Shown piece after piece: positions 41,872 to 50,789 of a stretch of 64,000 nucleotides of DNA. The first letter of the stretch is position 1. Each line of letters starts with the position of its first letter. Source of the DNA: Streptomyces sp. ISL-10 (GTDB taxonomy: Bacteria; Actinomycetota; Actinomycetes; Streptomycetales; Streptomycetaceae); NCBI RefSeq assembly GCF_018614575.1, contig NZ_JAGGOJ010000035.1, forward strand, positions 1 to 64,000. Reading direction: 5' to 3'. The notes below the pieces were generated by a model. The model searched no databases. It was not told the origin of the DNA and worked only from the letters and a program-made list of their open reading frames with translations. Position numbers and translations under genes: made by a program.

Positions 41872-42891
41872 ATGAGCCCAGCCCCACAGGGCCTCGATCC
41901 CGAGCAGCTGCGCGGGCATCTCGACCGCGAGCGGCCGGGGCTGGTGAGCGGACCGCTCAGCGCGCGACTGATCCAGGGCGGCCGCTCCAACCTCACGTAC
42001 GCGGTCACCGACGGCACCGGCCGCTGGGTCGTACGCAGGCCGCCGCTGGGCCATGTCCTGGCGACCGCCCATGACATGAAGCGCGAGCACCGGGTGATCA
42101 GCGCGCTCGCGCCGACCGGGGTCCCTGTCCCCCGGCCGGTGCTGCTGTGCGAGGACGAGTCGGTCATGGGGTCGCCGTTCTACGTGATGGAGTTCGTCGA
42201 GGGCACGCCCTACCGCACGGCGGACCAGCTCGCCGCTCTCGGCCCGGCCCGCACTCGTGACGCGGTGCTCTCGCTCGTCGACACGCTCGTCGACCTGCAC
42301 GCCGTCGAGCCCGACGCGGTCGGCCTCGGCGACTTCGGGCGGCCCGAGGGCTTCCTCGACCGGCAGCTGCGCCGCTGGGGCAAGCAGCTGGACGCCTCGC
42401 GCAACAGGGAGCTGCCCGGCATCGACGAGCTGCACGCCGCGCTCGGCCGCGCACTGCCGGACTCTCCCGCGGCCACCGTCATCCACGGCGACTACCGCCT
42501 CGACAACGTTCTGATCGGCGAGGACGACCGGATCACGGCCGTGCTGGACTGGGAGATGTCCACGCTCGGCGATCCACTGACGGACCTCGGCCTGCTGGTG
42601 ATGTACAGCCACCGGCTGGACCTGCCCGGCTCCCCCATCAGCACCACGGCGGGCGCCCCCGGCCATCCCTCTCCCGGGGAACTGATCGAGCGCTACGCGA
42701 CGCGTTCCGGCCGGGACGCGTCGGCGATCGCCTGGTACACGGCGTTCGCCTGGTTCAAGCTCGCCGTGATCCTCGAGGGCATCCACTACCGCTACACCCT
42801 CGGCCAGACCGTGGGCGCCGGATTCGACCGCATCGGCGATCTCGTCCCCCTCTTCATCGAGCACGGCCGCACCACTCTGCAGGAAGGCTGA
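41872..42891 (+). CDS. Phosphotransferase family protein (ACAD10-like APH kinase)
   Basis: 339-residue aminoglycoside-phosphotransferase-fold kinase. Catalytic loop IHGDYRLDNVLI (HGDxxxxN) and metal-binding LDWEMSTLGDP are intact; the N-lobe begins LIQGGRSNLTYAVTD. In actinomycetes this subgroup travels with acyl-CoA dehydrogenases, as here, where an ACAD gene follows 7 bp later. The animal ACAD10/11 proteins fuse the same two domains and phosphorylate 4-hydroxy acids before dehydration, so a role in hydroxy-fatty-acid breakdown is plausible. GGAGGTG 6 nt before the ATG. Confidence 0.9.
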   Translation: MSPAPQGLDPEQLRGHLDRERPGLVSGPLSARLIQGGRSNLTYAVTDGTGRWVVRRPPLGHVLATAHDMKREHRVISALAPTGVPVPRPVLLCEDESVMGSPFYVMEFVEGTPYRTADQLAALGPARTRDAVLSLVDTLVDLHAVEPDAVGLGDFGRPEGFLDRQLRRWGKQLDASRNRELPGIDELHAALGRALPDSPAATVIHGDYRLDNVLIGEDDRITAVLDWEMSTLGDPLTDLGLLVMYSHRLDLPGSPISTTAGAPGHPSPGELIERYATRSGRDASAIAWYTAFAWFKLAVILEGIHYRYTLGQTVGAGFDRIGDLVPLFIEHGRTTLQEG

Positions 42892-42898
42892 GAACCTC

Positions 42899-44113
42899 AT
42901 GGACTTCGCATTCGACGCCCGCACGGAAGAGCTTCGCGCCAAGCTGCTCGCGTTCATGGACGAACACGTCTATCCGGCCGAGCAGATCGAGCACGAGCAG
43001 CGCGCGCGGCTGGCGTCCCCGTGGGACACACCGGCGATCGTCGAGGAGTTGAAGGCCGAGGCGCGCAAGCAGGGCCTGTGGAACCTCTTCCTGCCCGACG
43101 CGGAGCACGGCGCCGGCCTGACGAACCTGCAGTACGCGCCGCTCGCCGAGATCACCGGCCGCAGCCCTCACCTGGCGCCGACCGCGCTGAACTGCGCCGC
43201 CCCCGACACGGGGAACATGGAGGTCCTGGCGCAGTTCGGGAACGACGAGCAGAAGAAGCAGTGGCTGGAGCCGCTGCTCGCGGGTGAGATCCGCTCCGCC
43301 TTCGCCATGACGGAGCCCGAGGTCGCCTCGTCCGACGCGACGAACATCCGGACCCGGATCGACCGCGACGGCGACGACTACGTCGTCAACGGCCGCAAGT
43401 GGTACATCTCCGGCGCGATGAACCCGGACTGCAAGATCTTCATCGTGATGGGCAAGACCGACCCGGACGGCGAAGACATCCGCCGCCAGCAGTCGATGAT
43501 CCTGGTCCCGCGCGACACCCCGGGCGTCGAGGTCCGGCGCGCCATGCAGGTGTACGGCTACGAGGACCACTCCCACGGAGGCCACGCCGAGGTCGTCTTC
43601 ACCGACGTCCGGGTGCCCGCGTCGAACCTCATCGACGAGGTCGGCAGCGGCTTCGCCATCGCCCAGGCGCGGCTCGGGCCGGGCCGGATCCACCACTGCA
43701 TGCGGCTGATCGGCATGGCCGAGCGCGCGATCGAGCTGATGTGCCGCCGGGCGGTGTCCCGCGAGGCGTTCGGCAAGGCGATCGCCCAGCAGGGCGTCGT
43801 GCAGAACTGGATCGCTGACGCGCGGGTCACGGTGGAGCAGCTGCGGCTGCTGGTGCTGAAGACCGCGTGGCTGATGGACACGGTCGGCAACCGGGGCGCG
43901 CACACCGAGATCCAGGCGATCAAGATCGCGACACCGCGCGCGGTGGTGGACATCCTGGACAAGGCGGTGCAGGTCCACGGCGCGGGCGGTGTGAGCCAGG
44001 ACTTCCCGCTCGCGGAACTGTGGGCGGCGGCGCGGACGCTGAAGCTGGCGGACGGACCGGACGAGGTGCACCAGCGGTCGCTGGCGAGGCGGGAGCTGAA
44101 GAAGTACGTGTGA
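42899..44113 (+). CDS. Acyl-CoA dehydrogenase (ACAD10/11-type)
   Basis: 404-residue FAD enzyme. Flavin/substrate motifs are AFAMTEPEVASSDATNI, YVVNGRKWYISGAM, and C-terminal VQVHGAGGVSQDFPLAELWA. The N-terminal domain and the long C-terminal helical bundle match the ACAD10/11 branch rather than short-chain dehydrogenases. Paired with the upstream kinase gene in a two-gene operon under the palindrome at 41798. Could convert phosphorylated 4-hydroxyacyl-CoA toward beta-oxidation intermediates; this is inference from the animal fusion protein. Followed by the repeat array. Confidence 0.92.
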   Translation: MDFAFDARTEELRAKLLAFMDEHVYPAEQIEHEQRARLASPWDTPAIVEELKAEARKQGLWNLFLPDAEHGAGLTNLQYAPLAEITGRSPHLAPTALNCAAPDTGNMEVLAQFGNDEQKKQWLEPLLAGEIRSAFAMTEPEVASSDATNIRTRIDRDGDDYVVNGRKWYISGAMNPDCKIFIVMGKTDPDGEDIRRQQSMILVPRDTPGVEVRRAMQVYGYEDHSHGGHAEVVFTDVRVPASNLIDEVGSGFAIAQARLGPGRIHHCMRLIGMAERAIELMCRRAVSREAFGKAIAQQGVVQNWIADARVTVEQLRLLVLKTAWLMDTVGNRGAHTEIQAIKIATPRAVVDILDKAVQVHGAGGVSQDFPLAELWAAARTLKLADGPDEVHQRSLARRELKKYV

Positions 44114-44865
44114 GGCGGGGGGCGCGCGGGGCCTCCCCCGTAACTGGGGACTCCGCCCCCAGGCCTCCGCGCAGCGGGCGACTCAGCCCAACCGGGGACT
44201 GAGGCGCGGGCTCGGGGCGAAGCCCGGATCCCAGCCTCGCCGACGGCGAGTGGGGCACGGGGGCCAGCGCCCCAGGCAACTCAGCCCCGTCGGCGTTTGA
44301 GGCACGGGGCTTGGGGCGGAGCCCGGAAAACCAACCCCGCGGACGGCGATTGGGCCGGCGAAGGACAGGGGCAGCACGCCCGAACAACAGCCCCGCCGAC
44401 CGAGTGGGCCGGCGGAGGCACGGGCGCAGCGCCCCGGAAACCTCAGCCCCACCGGCGACTGATCCGCGGGGTCTCGGGCGGAGCCCAGACATCCAGCCCC
44501 CCCCGATGGCGATTGGGCCGGCGAAGGACAGGGGCAGCACCCCTGAACAACAGCCCCGCCGACGAGTGGACCGGCGGAGGCACGGGCGCAGCGCCCCGGA
44601 AACCTCAGCTCCGCGGGCGTGCGGCCGCGGACTTGAGGTGGAGCCCGGACATCCAGCCCGCCGACGATTGGGGCGCGGGGCTCGGGCGGAGCCCGGACAT
44701 CGCCGGCGATTGAGGCGGCGGACGCACGGGCACCAGCGCCCCAGGCAACTCAGCCCAGCGAGCGATCGAGGCGCGGTGCCCCAACGGGAGCGTCACGGAC
44801 AAGACGCCCCGGCGGCGATTGAGGCGGCGGGCGCGGGGCGCACGGGCGCAGCGCCCCCCAGGGGG
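44114..44865. repeat. Array of degenerate intergenic repeats (about 750 bp)
   Basis: No gene. Units of 50-70 bp combine CAGCCCCGCCG, GGCGATTGAGG or GGCGATTGGG, a GC-rich run, and GGGCGGAGCCCGGACATC. Clear cores occur at 44345, 44508, 44661, 44705 and 44814. One compound unit of 103 bp (44345-44447) is repeated at 44508-44609 almost exactly. Similar elements are scattered between genes in many streptomycetes, but usually singly. Many are palindromic (GGGCTTGGGGCGGAGCCC type) and could end transcripts from both flanks. Confidence 0.85.
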
Positions 44866-45459
44866 CTACGGGCGCAGCGCCCTCAGCAGCAGGTCCGCCA
44901 AGTGGTCCGCCACCTCTTGCTTGGTCATCGGCCCGTCCGGGCGGTACCACGTCGACAGGTGGTGCACCGAACCGAAGTGGTAGTCCACCACAAGGTCCGC
45001 CGGGGTCGCCGTGGAGAAGACGCCGCTCTTCTGTCCCTCCTCCACCAGCGCCCGGAACCGCTCGTGGTAGCGGCGCCGCTCGGCACGCACCTGCTTGTGC
45101 TTCTCCGGGCTGAGGTGGTGCATGGAACGGAAGAAGATGGCGGCGTCGTCCAGGTTGTCGATGGTGGTCACGACGACGTCCGCAGCGGCCCCGCGCAACC
45201 GGTCCTCCACGGGCTCGTCCGCGTCCGCGAAGGCGTCGAGCCGCTCCTGCTGGACGCGTAGCACCCGCGCGTAGACCTCCTGCAGGAGGTCCTCCTTGGA
45301 GCCGAAGTAGTGGTAGAGCGCGCCCTTGGTGACGCCGGCCGCCTCCACGATCTCCTGGACCGAGGTGCGGTCGTAACCGTGCTCGGCGAACAGGCGGGTG
45401 GCGGCGGCAAGCAGCCTCTGCGGTACGGGGGTCGCCTCCCCGTCCGTCGTCCTGGCCAT
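44866..45459 (-). CDS. TetR/AcrR-family regulator of the SDR/acyl-CoA synthetase operon
   Basis: 197 residues. N-terminal helix-turn-helix LLAAATRLFAEHGYDRTSVQ and EIVEAAGVTKGALYHYFGSK at residues 18-58, then an all-helical ligand domain including FFRSMHHLSPEKHKQVRAER, which resembles TetR_C domains of fatty-acid and KstR2/PaaR-type regulators. It is the last gene of a three-gene run and starts 37 bp after the synthetase gene. Its likely operator is at 47949, with related sites at 41798 and 61788. ATG 45459 has AAAGGCGG upstream; GTG 45468 is an alternative start. Confidence 0.87.
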   Translation of the reverse strand: MARTTDGEATPVPQRLLAAATRLFAEHGYDRTSVQEIVEAAGVTKGALYHYFGSKEDLLQEVYARVLRVQQERLDAFADADEPVEDRLRGAAADVVVTTIDNLDDAAIFFRSMHHLSPEKHKQVRAERRRYHERFRALVEEGQKSGVFSTATPADLVVDYHFGSVHHLSTWYRPDGPMTKQEVADHLADLLLRALRP

Positions 45460-45495
45460 CGCCGACACCCGCCTTTCCCGCAGAGTTTCCTTGTC

Positions 45496-47148
45496 CTACA
45501 CCTGGGAACGCAGTTCCCGTCTGAGGATCTTCCCACTTGTGGTCTTCGGGAGCTCCGGCAGGACCGCCACTTCCCGGGGGTATTTGTAGGCGGCGAGCCG
45601 CTGCTCACAGTAGGCGGAGAGCTCGTCGGGCCCGACGGATGCCCCGTGACGGAGACTGACGTACGCCTTGACGGTCTCGCCGCGGTAGGAGTCGGGCACG
45701 CCGACGACGGCCGCCTCACGGACCGCCGGGTGCGTGTAGAGGACGTCCTCCACCTCACGCGGCCAGACCTTGAACCCGGAGGCGTTGATCATGTCCTTCT
45801 TGCGGTCCACGACGTAGAGCCAGCCGTCGGCGTCCATGAAGCCGATGTCGCCGGTGCGCAGCTCGCCGTCGGGGAACGTCTCGGCCGTCGCCTCCGGCAT
45901 GCGCCAGTAGCCGGGCACCACCTGGGGCCCGCGGACCGCGATCTCGCCCTGCTCGCCGAGGGGCACGTCGTCGCCGTTCTCGTCGATGATCCGCACCATC
46001 GTGTCCGGTCCCGGCAGGCCCACGGAGAGGGTGCCGGAGGCCGGGTCGACCGGTGCCTCCTTCTCGGGGGGCACGGAGGCGCAGGGCGCGGTGCACTCGG
46101 TGAGCCCGTAGCCGTTGCGGATGTACGGGCCGAACCCGGCGCGGAACTTCTCCACCAGCGCGGGCGGAACCGGCGCTCCGCCCGAGGAGATCACGTCGAA
46201 GGAGGCGAAGTGCTCGCGGGTGGCGGAGGGATGGGCGGCCAGTGCCATGAAGGCGGTCGAGGGGCCGACCGTGTACGCCGGCCGGTGCTCGGTGAAGGCG
46301 TCGAGGACGACGCCCGCCTCGAAGCGGTAGGCGAGGGCGAGAGTGCCCGCGTTGGCGACGCAGGCGGCGAGCTGGCAGACCATGCCGGTGATGTGGAACA
46401 GGGGCGCGAGTGCGAAGTAGCAGGCGCCCTCGGGGACGGGATGACCGGTTCGCTGGCGTTCGGCGTTGTAGGTGATGCCGCCGTGGAGGTTCATCGCCCC
46501 CTTGGGGGTGCCGCTGGTGCCCGAGGTGTAGCTGATCAACGCCACGTCGGCCGGGCCGAGTTCACGGTCGGCGGGTGCCGGGAGGCCCTTCCGGGCGACC
46601 GTGAGCAGGTCGTCGGCGTCGGCCGCCTGCGGCAGCCGCTCGAAGGCGAGGACCCGCTCGTCGTGACGGGTCTGGAGGTCGAGCTCACAGGCGGTGAGCG
46701 CGATGCGCACGGACGAAGCCGCCGCGCAATCGCGCAGATACGCCTCCCACGCCCGGTCGGAGCAGATCAGCGCCGCGACCTCGGAGTCGGCGAGGACGTG
46801 GGCGACCTCGCCCGACTTGTACATCGGGTTCAGCGGGACGACGGTCGCCCCGGCCTTCCACGCGCCGAGCAGGGCGAGCACGAAGTGCGGGGTGTTCTGG
46901 AGCATGATCGCGACGCGGTCGCCGCGGGCCACACCGCGGTCCGCGAGGTGGGCGGCGACGGAGTCTGAGAGCGCGTCGGTCTCCCGGTAGCTGAGCCGGC
47001 CGTCGAAGTAGGCGAGCGCGGGGTGTTCCGGGGCACGGGCGACGGCGGCACGGAAGGAGTGCACGACGGTCGCGGCCGGGGTCACCGGGGCGCGCTGGGC
47101 GTCGGTCAGCTGTCCGAGCCACGGCTGTGCGGCGTACACGGAGCTCAT
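45496..47148 (-). CDS. AMP-dependent acyl-CoA synthetase
   Basis: 550-residue ANL-superfamily enzyme activating a carboxylic acid with ATP and CoA. Motif A3 is ISYTSGTSGTPKGAMNLHGG, A5 GYGLTECTAP, A7 ELRTGDIGFMDADGWLYVVD with KKDMINASGFKVWPREVE, and the catalytic Lys is in TTSGKILRREL. Probably acts on medium- or long-chain fatty, or aryl, acids. It overlaps the upstream SDR gene by 4 bp (ATGA) and precedes the TetR gene, so the three form an operon. Confidence 0.94.
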   Translation of the reverse strand: MSSVYAAQPWLGQLTDAQRAPVTPAATVVHSFRAAVARAPEHPALAYFDGRLSYRETDALSDSVAAHLADRGVARGDRVAIMLQNTPHFVLALLGAWKAGATVVPLNPMYKSGEVAHVLADSEVAALICSDRAWEAYLRDCAAASSVRIALTACELDLQTRHDERVLAFERLPQAADADDLLTVARKGLPAPADRELGPADVALISYTSGTSGTPKGAMNLHGGITYNAERQRTGHPVPEGACYFALAPLFHITGMVCQLAACVANAGTLALAYRFEAGVVLDAFTEHRPAYTVGPSTAFMALAAHPSATREHFASFDVISSGGAPVPPALVEKFRAGFGPYIRNGYGLTECTAPCASVPPEKEAPVDPASGTLSVGLPGPDTMVRIIDENGDDVPLGEQGEIAVRGPQVVPGYWRMPEATAETFPDGELRTGDIGFMDADGWLYVVDRKKDMINASGFKVWPREVEDVLYTHPAVREAAVVGVPDSYRGETVKAYVSLRHGASVGPDELSAYCEQRLAAYKYPREVAVLPELPKTTSGKILRRELRSQV

Positions 47149-47909
47149 CGGCGCGTCTCCTCCCACTTCCGCTGGAGGTGGTTCATGCCCTCGAGCCAGC
47201 GGTCGGGCTCGCCGGCCCGCGCCGCGTAGAAGTCGGCGACCTCGGGGTGGGGCAGGACGAGGAAGCGGTCCGCCTCCATCGCGTCGAAGAGGGCTTCGGC
47301 GACGTCCTCGGGCTCGATCGCGGTCGGCTGGAGGACGATGTCGCCGGCTGATCCGCTGGCGGCGAGCATGTCGGTCCGTACGCCCTGCGGGCAGATGGCG
47401 TGGACCTTGAGGCCGCGGTGGCGGTAGGTCAGGGAGAGCCACTCGGCATAGGCGAGCGCTCCGTGCTTGGTGACGCTGTAGGGGGCGGCGCCGATCATGG
47501 TGAGCAGTCCGGCGGCGGAGACGGTGGAGACGAAGCGGCCGCTGCCGCGCTCCAGCCAGTCCGGCAGCAGGGCGCGGCTCGCCCGGACGTGCGCCATGAC
47601 GTTGACGTCCCAGGCCGAGGCCCAGATGTCCTCGTCCGCGAAGGCGTTGCCCGGCGAGGCGAGGCCGGCGTTGGCGCAGTAGACGTCGATGACGCCGTCG
47701 AGCGCGTCACGGGCCTCGTCCACGACAAGCGAGGCGTCGCCGGGCACTGCGGTGCCGCCGATCTCGTCGGCGACCGCCTTGGCCTTGCCCGCGTCGATGT
47801 CGTTGACCACCACCCGGGCACCCTCGGCGGCGAACCGGCGGGCAAGCGCGGCGCCGATTCCGCCGCCCGCGCCCGTGACAACAACCCGTGCGCCCTGCAC
47901 CGTACTCAT
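47145..47909 (-). CDS. Short-chain dehydrogenase/reductase
   Basis: 254-residue NAD(P)-dependent SDR. Cofactor motif TGAGGGIGAALARRF at residues 12-26, CANAG, the catalytic Ser in STVSAAG, and YSVTK as YxxxK. The C-terminal part carries PEVADFYAARAGEPDRWLEG, common in SDRs linked to acyl-CoA metabolism. The start at 47909 (MSTVQ) follows GGCGGAG. First gene of the operon; operator-like palindrome 39 bp upstream. Confidence 0.92.
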   Translation of the reverse strand: MSTVQGARVVVTGAGGGIGAALARRFAAEGARVVVNDIDAGKAKAVADEIGGTAVPGDASLVVDEARDALDGVIDVYCANAGLASPGNAFADEDIWASAWDVNVMAHVRASRALLPDWLERGSGRFVSTVSAAGLLTMIGAAPYSVTKHGALAYAEWLSLTYRHRGLKVHAICPQGVRTDMLAASGSAGDIVLQPTAIEPEDVAEALFDAMEADRFLVLPHPEVADFYAARAGEPDRWLEGMNHLQRKWEETRR

Positions 47910-47948
47910 CAAGCTCCGCCTTTCGCAGCGTCCCGGCCGTGCGGGCAG

Positions 47949-47966
47949 ACTAACCGGTCGGTATGT
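47949..47966. promoter_or_regulatory. Operator-like palindrome, site 2 of 3, ahead of the SDR operon
   Basis: The reverse strand reads ACATACCGACCGGTTAGT, identical at 15 of 18 positions to site 1 at 41798-41815. It lies 39 bp upstream of the SDR start codon, where a TetR repressor would block transcription. Confidence 0.7.
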
Positions 47967-48073
47967 GCCGGGGGAAGAGGGCGGCGCGATGGTCGCGCCG
48001 GGGTCGTTCCCGGCGGGCGTCAGGAGCGCTAGCCTGCGTGGTCATGACAGACAGCGATCACGGAGGTAGCTCG

Positions 48074-49315
48074 ATGAGCCTGTCCAGACGGGGTTTGCTG
48101 GCCGCCGGCGGCGCGGTGGGGGCGCTGGCCGCGACATCCGCGGCACCCGCCGCCGCGCATACGGGCCGCGGCCGGGCGCGCACCGGTTTCGAACGGCTGG
48201 CCGCCGACGGGTACGCCCTCCTCGCAGGCGAGCGGGTCGGCGTGGTCACCAACCCGACCGGCATCACGCGCGACGTACGCCACATCGTGGACGTCATGCA
48301 CGCCGACGACCAGGTGAACCTGGTCGCGGTCTTCGGACCCGAGCACGGCTTCCGCGGCACGGCGCAGGCGGGCGGCTCCGAGGGCCGCTACGACGACCCG
48401 GCGACCGGTCTGCCGGTGTACGACACGTATCTCAAGAGCGGCCGGCCGCTCGCCGACATCTTCAGCGCCTCCGGCGTCGACACGATCGTCTTCGACATCC
48501 AGGACGCCGGAGCCCGCTTCTACACCTACATCTGGACCCTCTTCGACTGCATGCAGGCCGCCGAGCTGGCGGGCAAGCGGTTCGTGGTGCTCGACCGGCC
48601 GAATCCGGTGACGGGCCGCGCGGCTCTCGGGCCCGTTCTGGACAAGGCGTTCGCGACCTTCGTGGGCCGCGAGCCGATCTCACAGGCGCACGGTATGACC
48701 GTCGCCGAGCTGGCCCTGCTCTTCAACGGGGAGTTCCTGGCCCGGCCGGTCGAGCTGACGACCGTGACCATGACGGGCTGGCGCCGCTCCGACTTCTACG
48801 ACGCAACGGGGCTTCCCTGGGTCCCGCCGAGCCCCAACATGCCCACGCCCGACACCGCCCTGGTCTACTCCGGCACCTGCCTGTTCGAGGGCACGAACCT
48901 GTCCGAGGGCCGGGGCACGACCCGCCCCTTCGAACTGCTGGGCGCCGAGGGCATCGACCGCCGCTGGGCCGAGGCCGCGAACGAACTGCGCCTGCCGGGG
49001 GTCCACTTCCGTGAGGCGTACTTCGCGCCGACGTTCTCCAAGTTCCAGGGAAAAACCGTCGGCGGGGTCCAACTCCACGTCCACGACCGGGAGTCCTACG
49101 ACCCCGTCCGCACGGGCATCGCCCTGCTGGTGACGGCGAAGCGCAGCTGGAGCGGCTTCGCCTGGCGCGCCGACAACTGGATCGACAAGCTGACCGGATC
49201 CACGAAGGTGCGCACACTGATCGACGCGGGCGCGGACACCGACGAGGTGGTGGGGGCGTGGCGGGACGAACTCGCCGCGTTCCGCGCCGTACGGCGGCGC
49301 TATCTGCGGTACTGA
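48074..49315 (+). CDS. DUF1343 protein, NamZ-like exo-beta-N-acetylmuramidase
   Basis: 413 residues. The twin-arginine export signal SRRGLLAAGGAVGALAATSA ends near APAAAHT. The body is the DUF1343 family: RVGVVTNPTGI, FGPEHGFRGTAQAG, VFDIQDAGARFYTY, the conserved VLDRPNP, and PWVPPSPNMP. Characterised members (NamZ) remove terminal MurNAc from peptidoglycan fragments, so this secreted enzyme probably recycles wall material. GGAGG lies 7 nt before the ATG at 48074. Followed by a hairpin and an esterase-like pseudogene. Confidence 0.9.
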   Translation: MSLSRRGLLAAGGAVGALAATSAAPAAAHTGRGRARTGFERLAADGYALLAGERVGVVTNPTGITRDVRHIVDVMHADDQVNLVAVFGPEHGFRGTAQAGGSEGRYDDPATGLPVYDTYLKSGRPLADIFSASGVDTIVFDIQDAGARFYTYIWTLFDCMQAAELAGKRFVVLDRPNPVTGRAALGPVLDKAFATFVGREPISQAHGMTVAELALLFNGEFLARPVELTTVTMTGWRRSDFYDATGLPWVPPSPNMPTPDTALVYSGTCLFEGTNLSEGRGTTRPFELLGAEGIDRRWAEAANELRLPGVHFREAYFAPTFSKFQGKTVGGVQLHVHDRESYDPVRTGIALLVTAKRSWSGFAWRADNWIDKLTGSTKVRTLIDAGADTDEVVGAWRDELAAFRAVRRRYLRY

Positions 49316-49350
49316 GCATCGTCGTTGGCGGGGCTCGCCCCACCGGGAAG

Positions 49351-49379
49351 CGGGGGCCGGCCGACTGGCCGTGCCCCCG
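49351..49379 (+). terminator. Possible terminator after the NamZ-like gene
   Basis: Imperfect hairpin: GGGGGC and GGCC on the left pair with GGCC and GCCCCC on the right, with small internal bulges, about 36 bp after the stop codon. Confidence 0.5.
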
Positions 49380-49401
49380 GGCGCGCGGACACGCTTGATC
49401 C

Positions 49402-50717
49402 ATGACTCACCTCGAACGGCCTCCGTTACGGCATCTGCTGCTGCTCCTGCCGGCCCTCGCCGCCATGGCGGTCACCGCGCCCGCCCGGGCCCAGCAGCAC
49501 ACCGACGATCCGGTCCGCGCGCTCGCGCGAGGCGCCGAACCGCTCGCGGACCTGCGGCCGCTGGAGCGCATGGTCGGCTCCGCGACCATCGTCGGCGCGG
49601 GCGAGGCCACCCACGGCTCCGCGGAGTTCTTCACCACCAAGCACCGGATGTTCCGCCACCTCGTCGAGCACAAGGCTTCACCACGTACGCCCTGGAGGCG
49701 AACTGGAGCACCGGCCTGCGGCTCAACGACTACGTGCTGCACGGCAAGGGTGACCCGGGCACGATCATGCGGGAGGAGTTCCAGGAGTCGTACCTGATCT
49801 GGCACACCCGTGAGTACCTGGGTCTGATCCGCTGGATGCGGCAGTACAACCTCCGTCATCCGCACCGCCCCGTCCAGTTCATGGGCAATGACCTCGCCTA
49901 CGCGGGACCCCGCCTCTTCGACGAGGTGACCGGCTATGTGGGCGAGCACTACCCAAGGCTTCTGCCCGAGTTCGAGCGGCTGTATCAGGCGTCCCGGCCC
50001 ACCGGCAGCGTCCACGACGCCATCAAGAGGTATCTGTTCCGGCCGCTGCCCGAGCGGAAGGCCATGGCCGAAGACGTACGGCGGGCGCTGGCGCTCCTGG
50101 AGCGGCAGCGGCCCGGGCCGGACCGCGAACGGCACGCCTGGGTGGTCCAGCACGCCCGGGCCATCGCCCAGACCGGCACCGAGTTCTCCTACGATCTGTT
50201 CGACCCGGCCCAGGTGGGTGCGGCCATGCGCTACCGCGACCAGGTGATGGCCGAGAACACCGTGTGGTGGCAGCGGCACACGGGACACCGAGTGCTGGTG
50301 TCCGCCCACAACGGGCACGTCCGGCTCGTGACGACCAGCCCGGAGCAGTACCCGAAGGTCCAGGGCACGTTCCTGCGCGAGATGGTCGGCGACGCCTACG
50401 TCAGTGTCGGCTTCACCTTCGGCCGGGGATCGTTCAACGCGCTCGACACCACCGACCCCGCCGAACCGCTGCGCACCTTCTCGGTGGGCGCGCCCGAGCC
50501 CGGGAGCAATGAGGACACGCTGCGGCGGGTGGCGCGGAAGGACTACTACCTGGACATGCGCACCGCGCCCCGGGCGGCCCGCGAGTGGCTGGGAGTGACC
50601 CGTCCGACGCGGGACATCGGCAACGCGTGGCCGGCCGAGCCCGAACCCGTACGCCTGGTCACGTCGTATGACCTCCTGGTCCATCTGCACCGGGTCGCGG
50701 CAGCCGACAGGCTCTGA
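49402..50717 (+). pseudogene. Erythromycin-esterase-like gene with a single-base frameshift
   Basis: The first frame (49402-49675) has a signal peptide (LLLLLPALAAMAVTAPARA) and IVGAGEATHGSAEFFTTKHR then MFRHLVEHK. The continuing family sequence GFTTYALEANWSTGLRLNDY runs on in the +1 frame to 50717 with VLVSAHNGHV and SVGFTFGRG intact. One G missing at 49674-49675 (AAGGC for AAGGGC) explains the break. Family members (EreA/B, succinoglycan-type) use His/Glu chemistry to open esters or lactones; the natural role here is unknown. Everything after the break looks under coding constraint, so decay is recent or the base is a sequencing error. Confidence 0.85.
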
Positions 50718-50789
50718 CCGCTCCCGGGGTATGGCCGTTTCTGCCCTTGCGCAGGATCCTGGGGTCAGGGGCCAAGGGGAGGGACAGGC

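Noticed and set aside
44114..44865. Small open frames inside the repeat array
   Set aside because: They are Pro/Arg/Ala-rich translations of repeated palindromic DNA, without ribosome sites or family resemblance.
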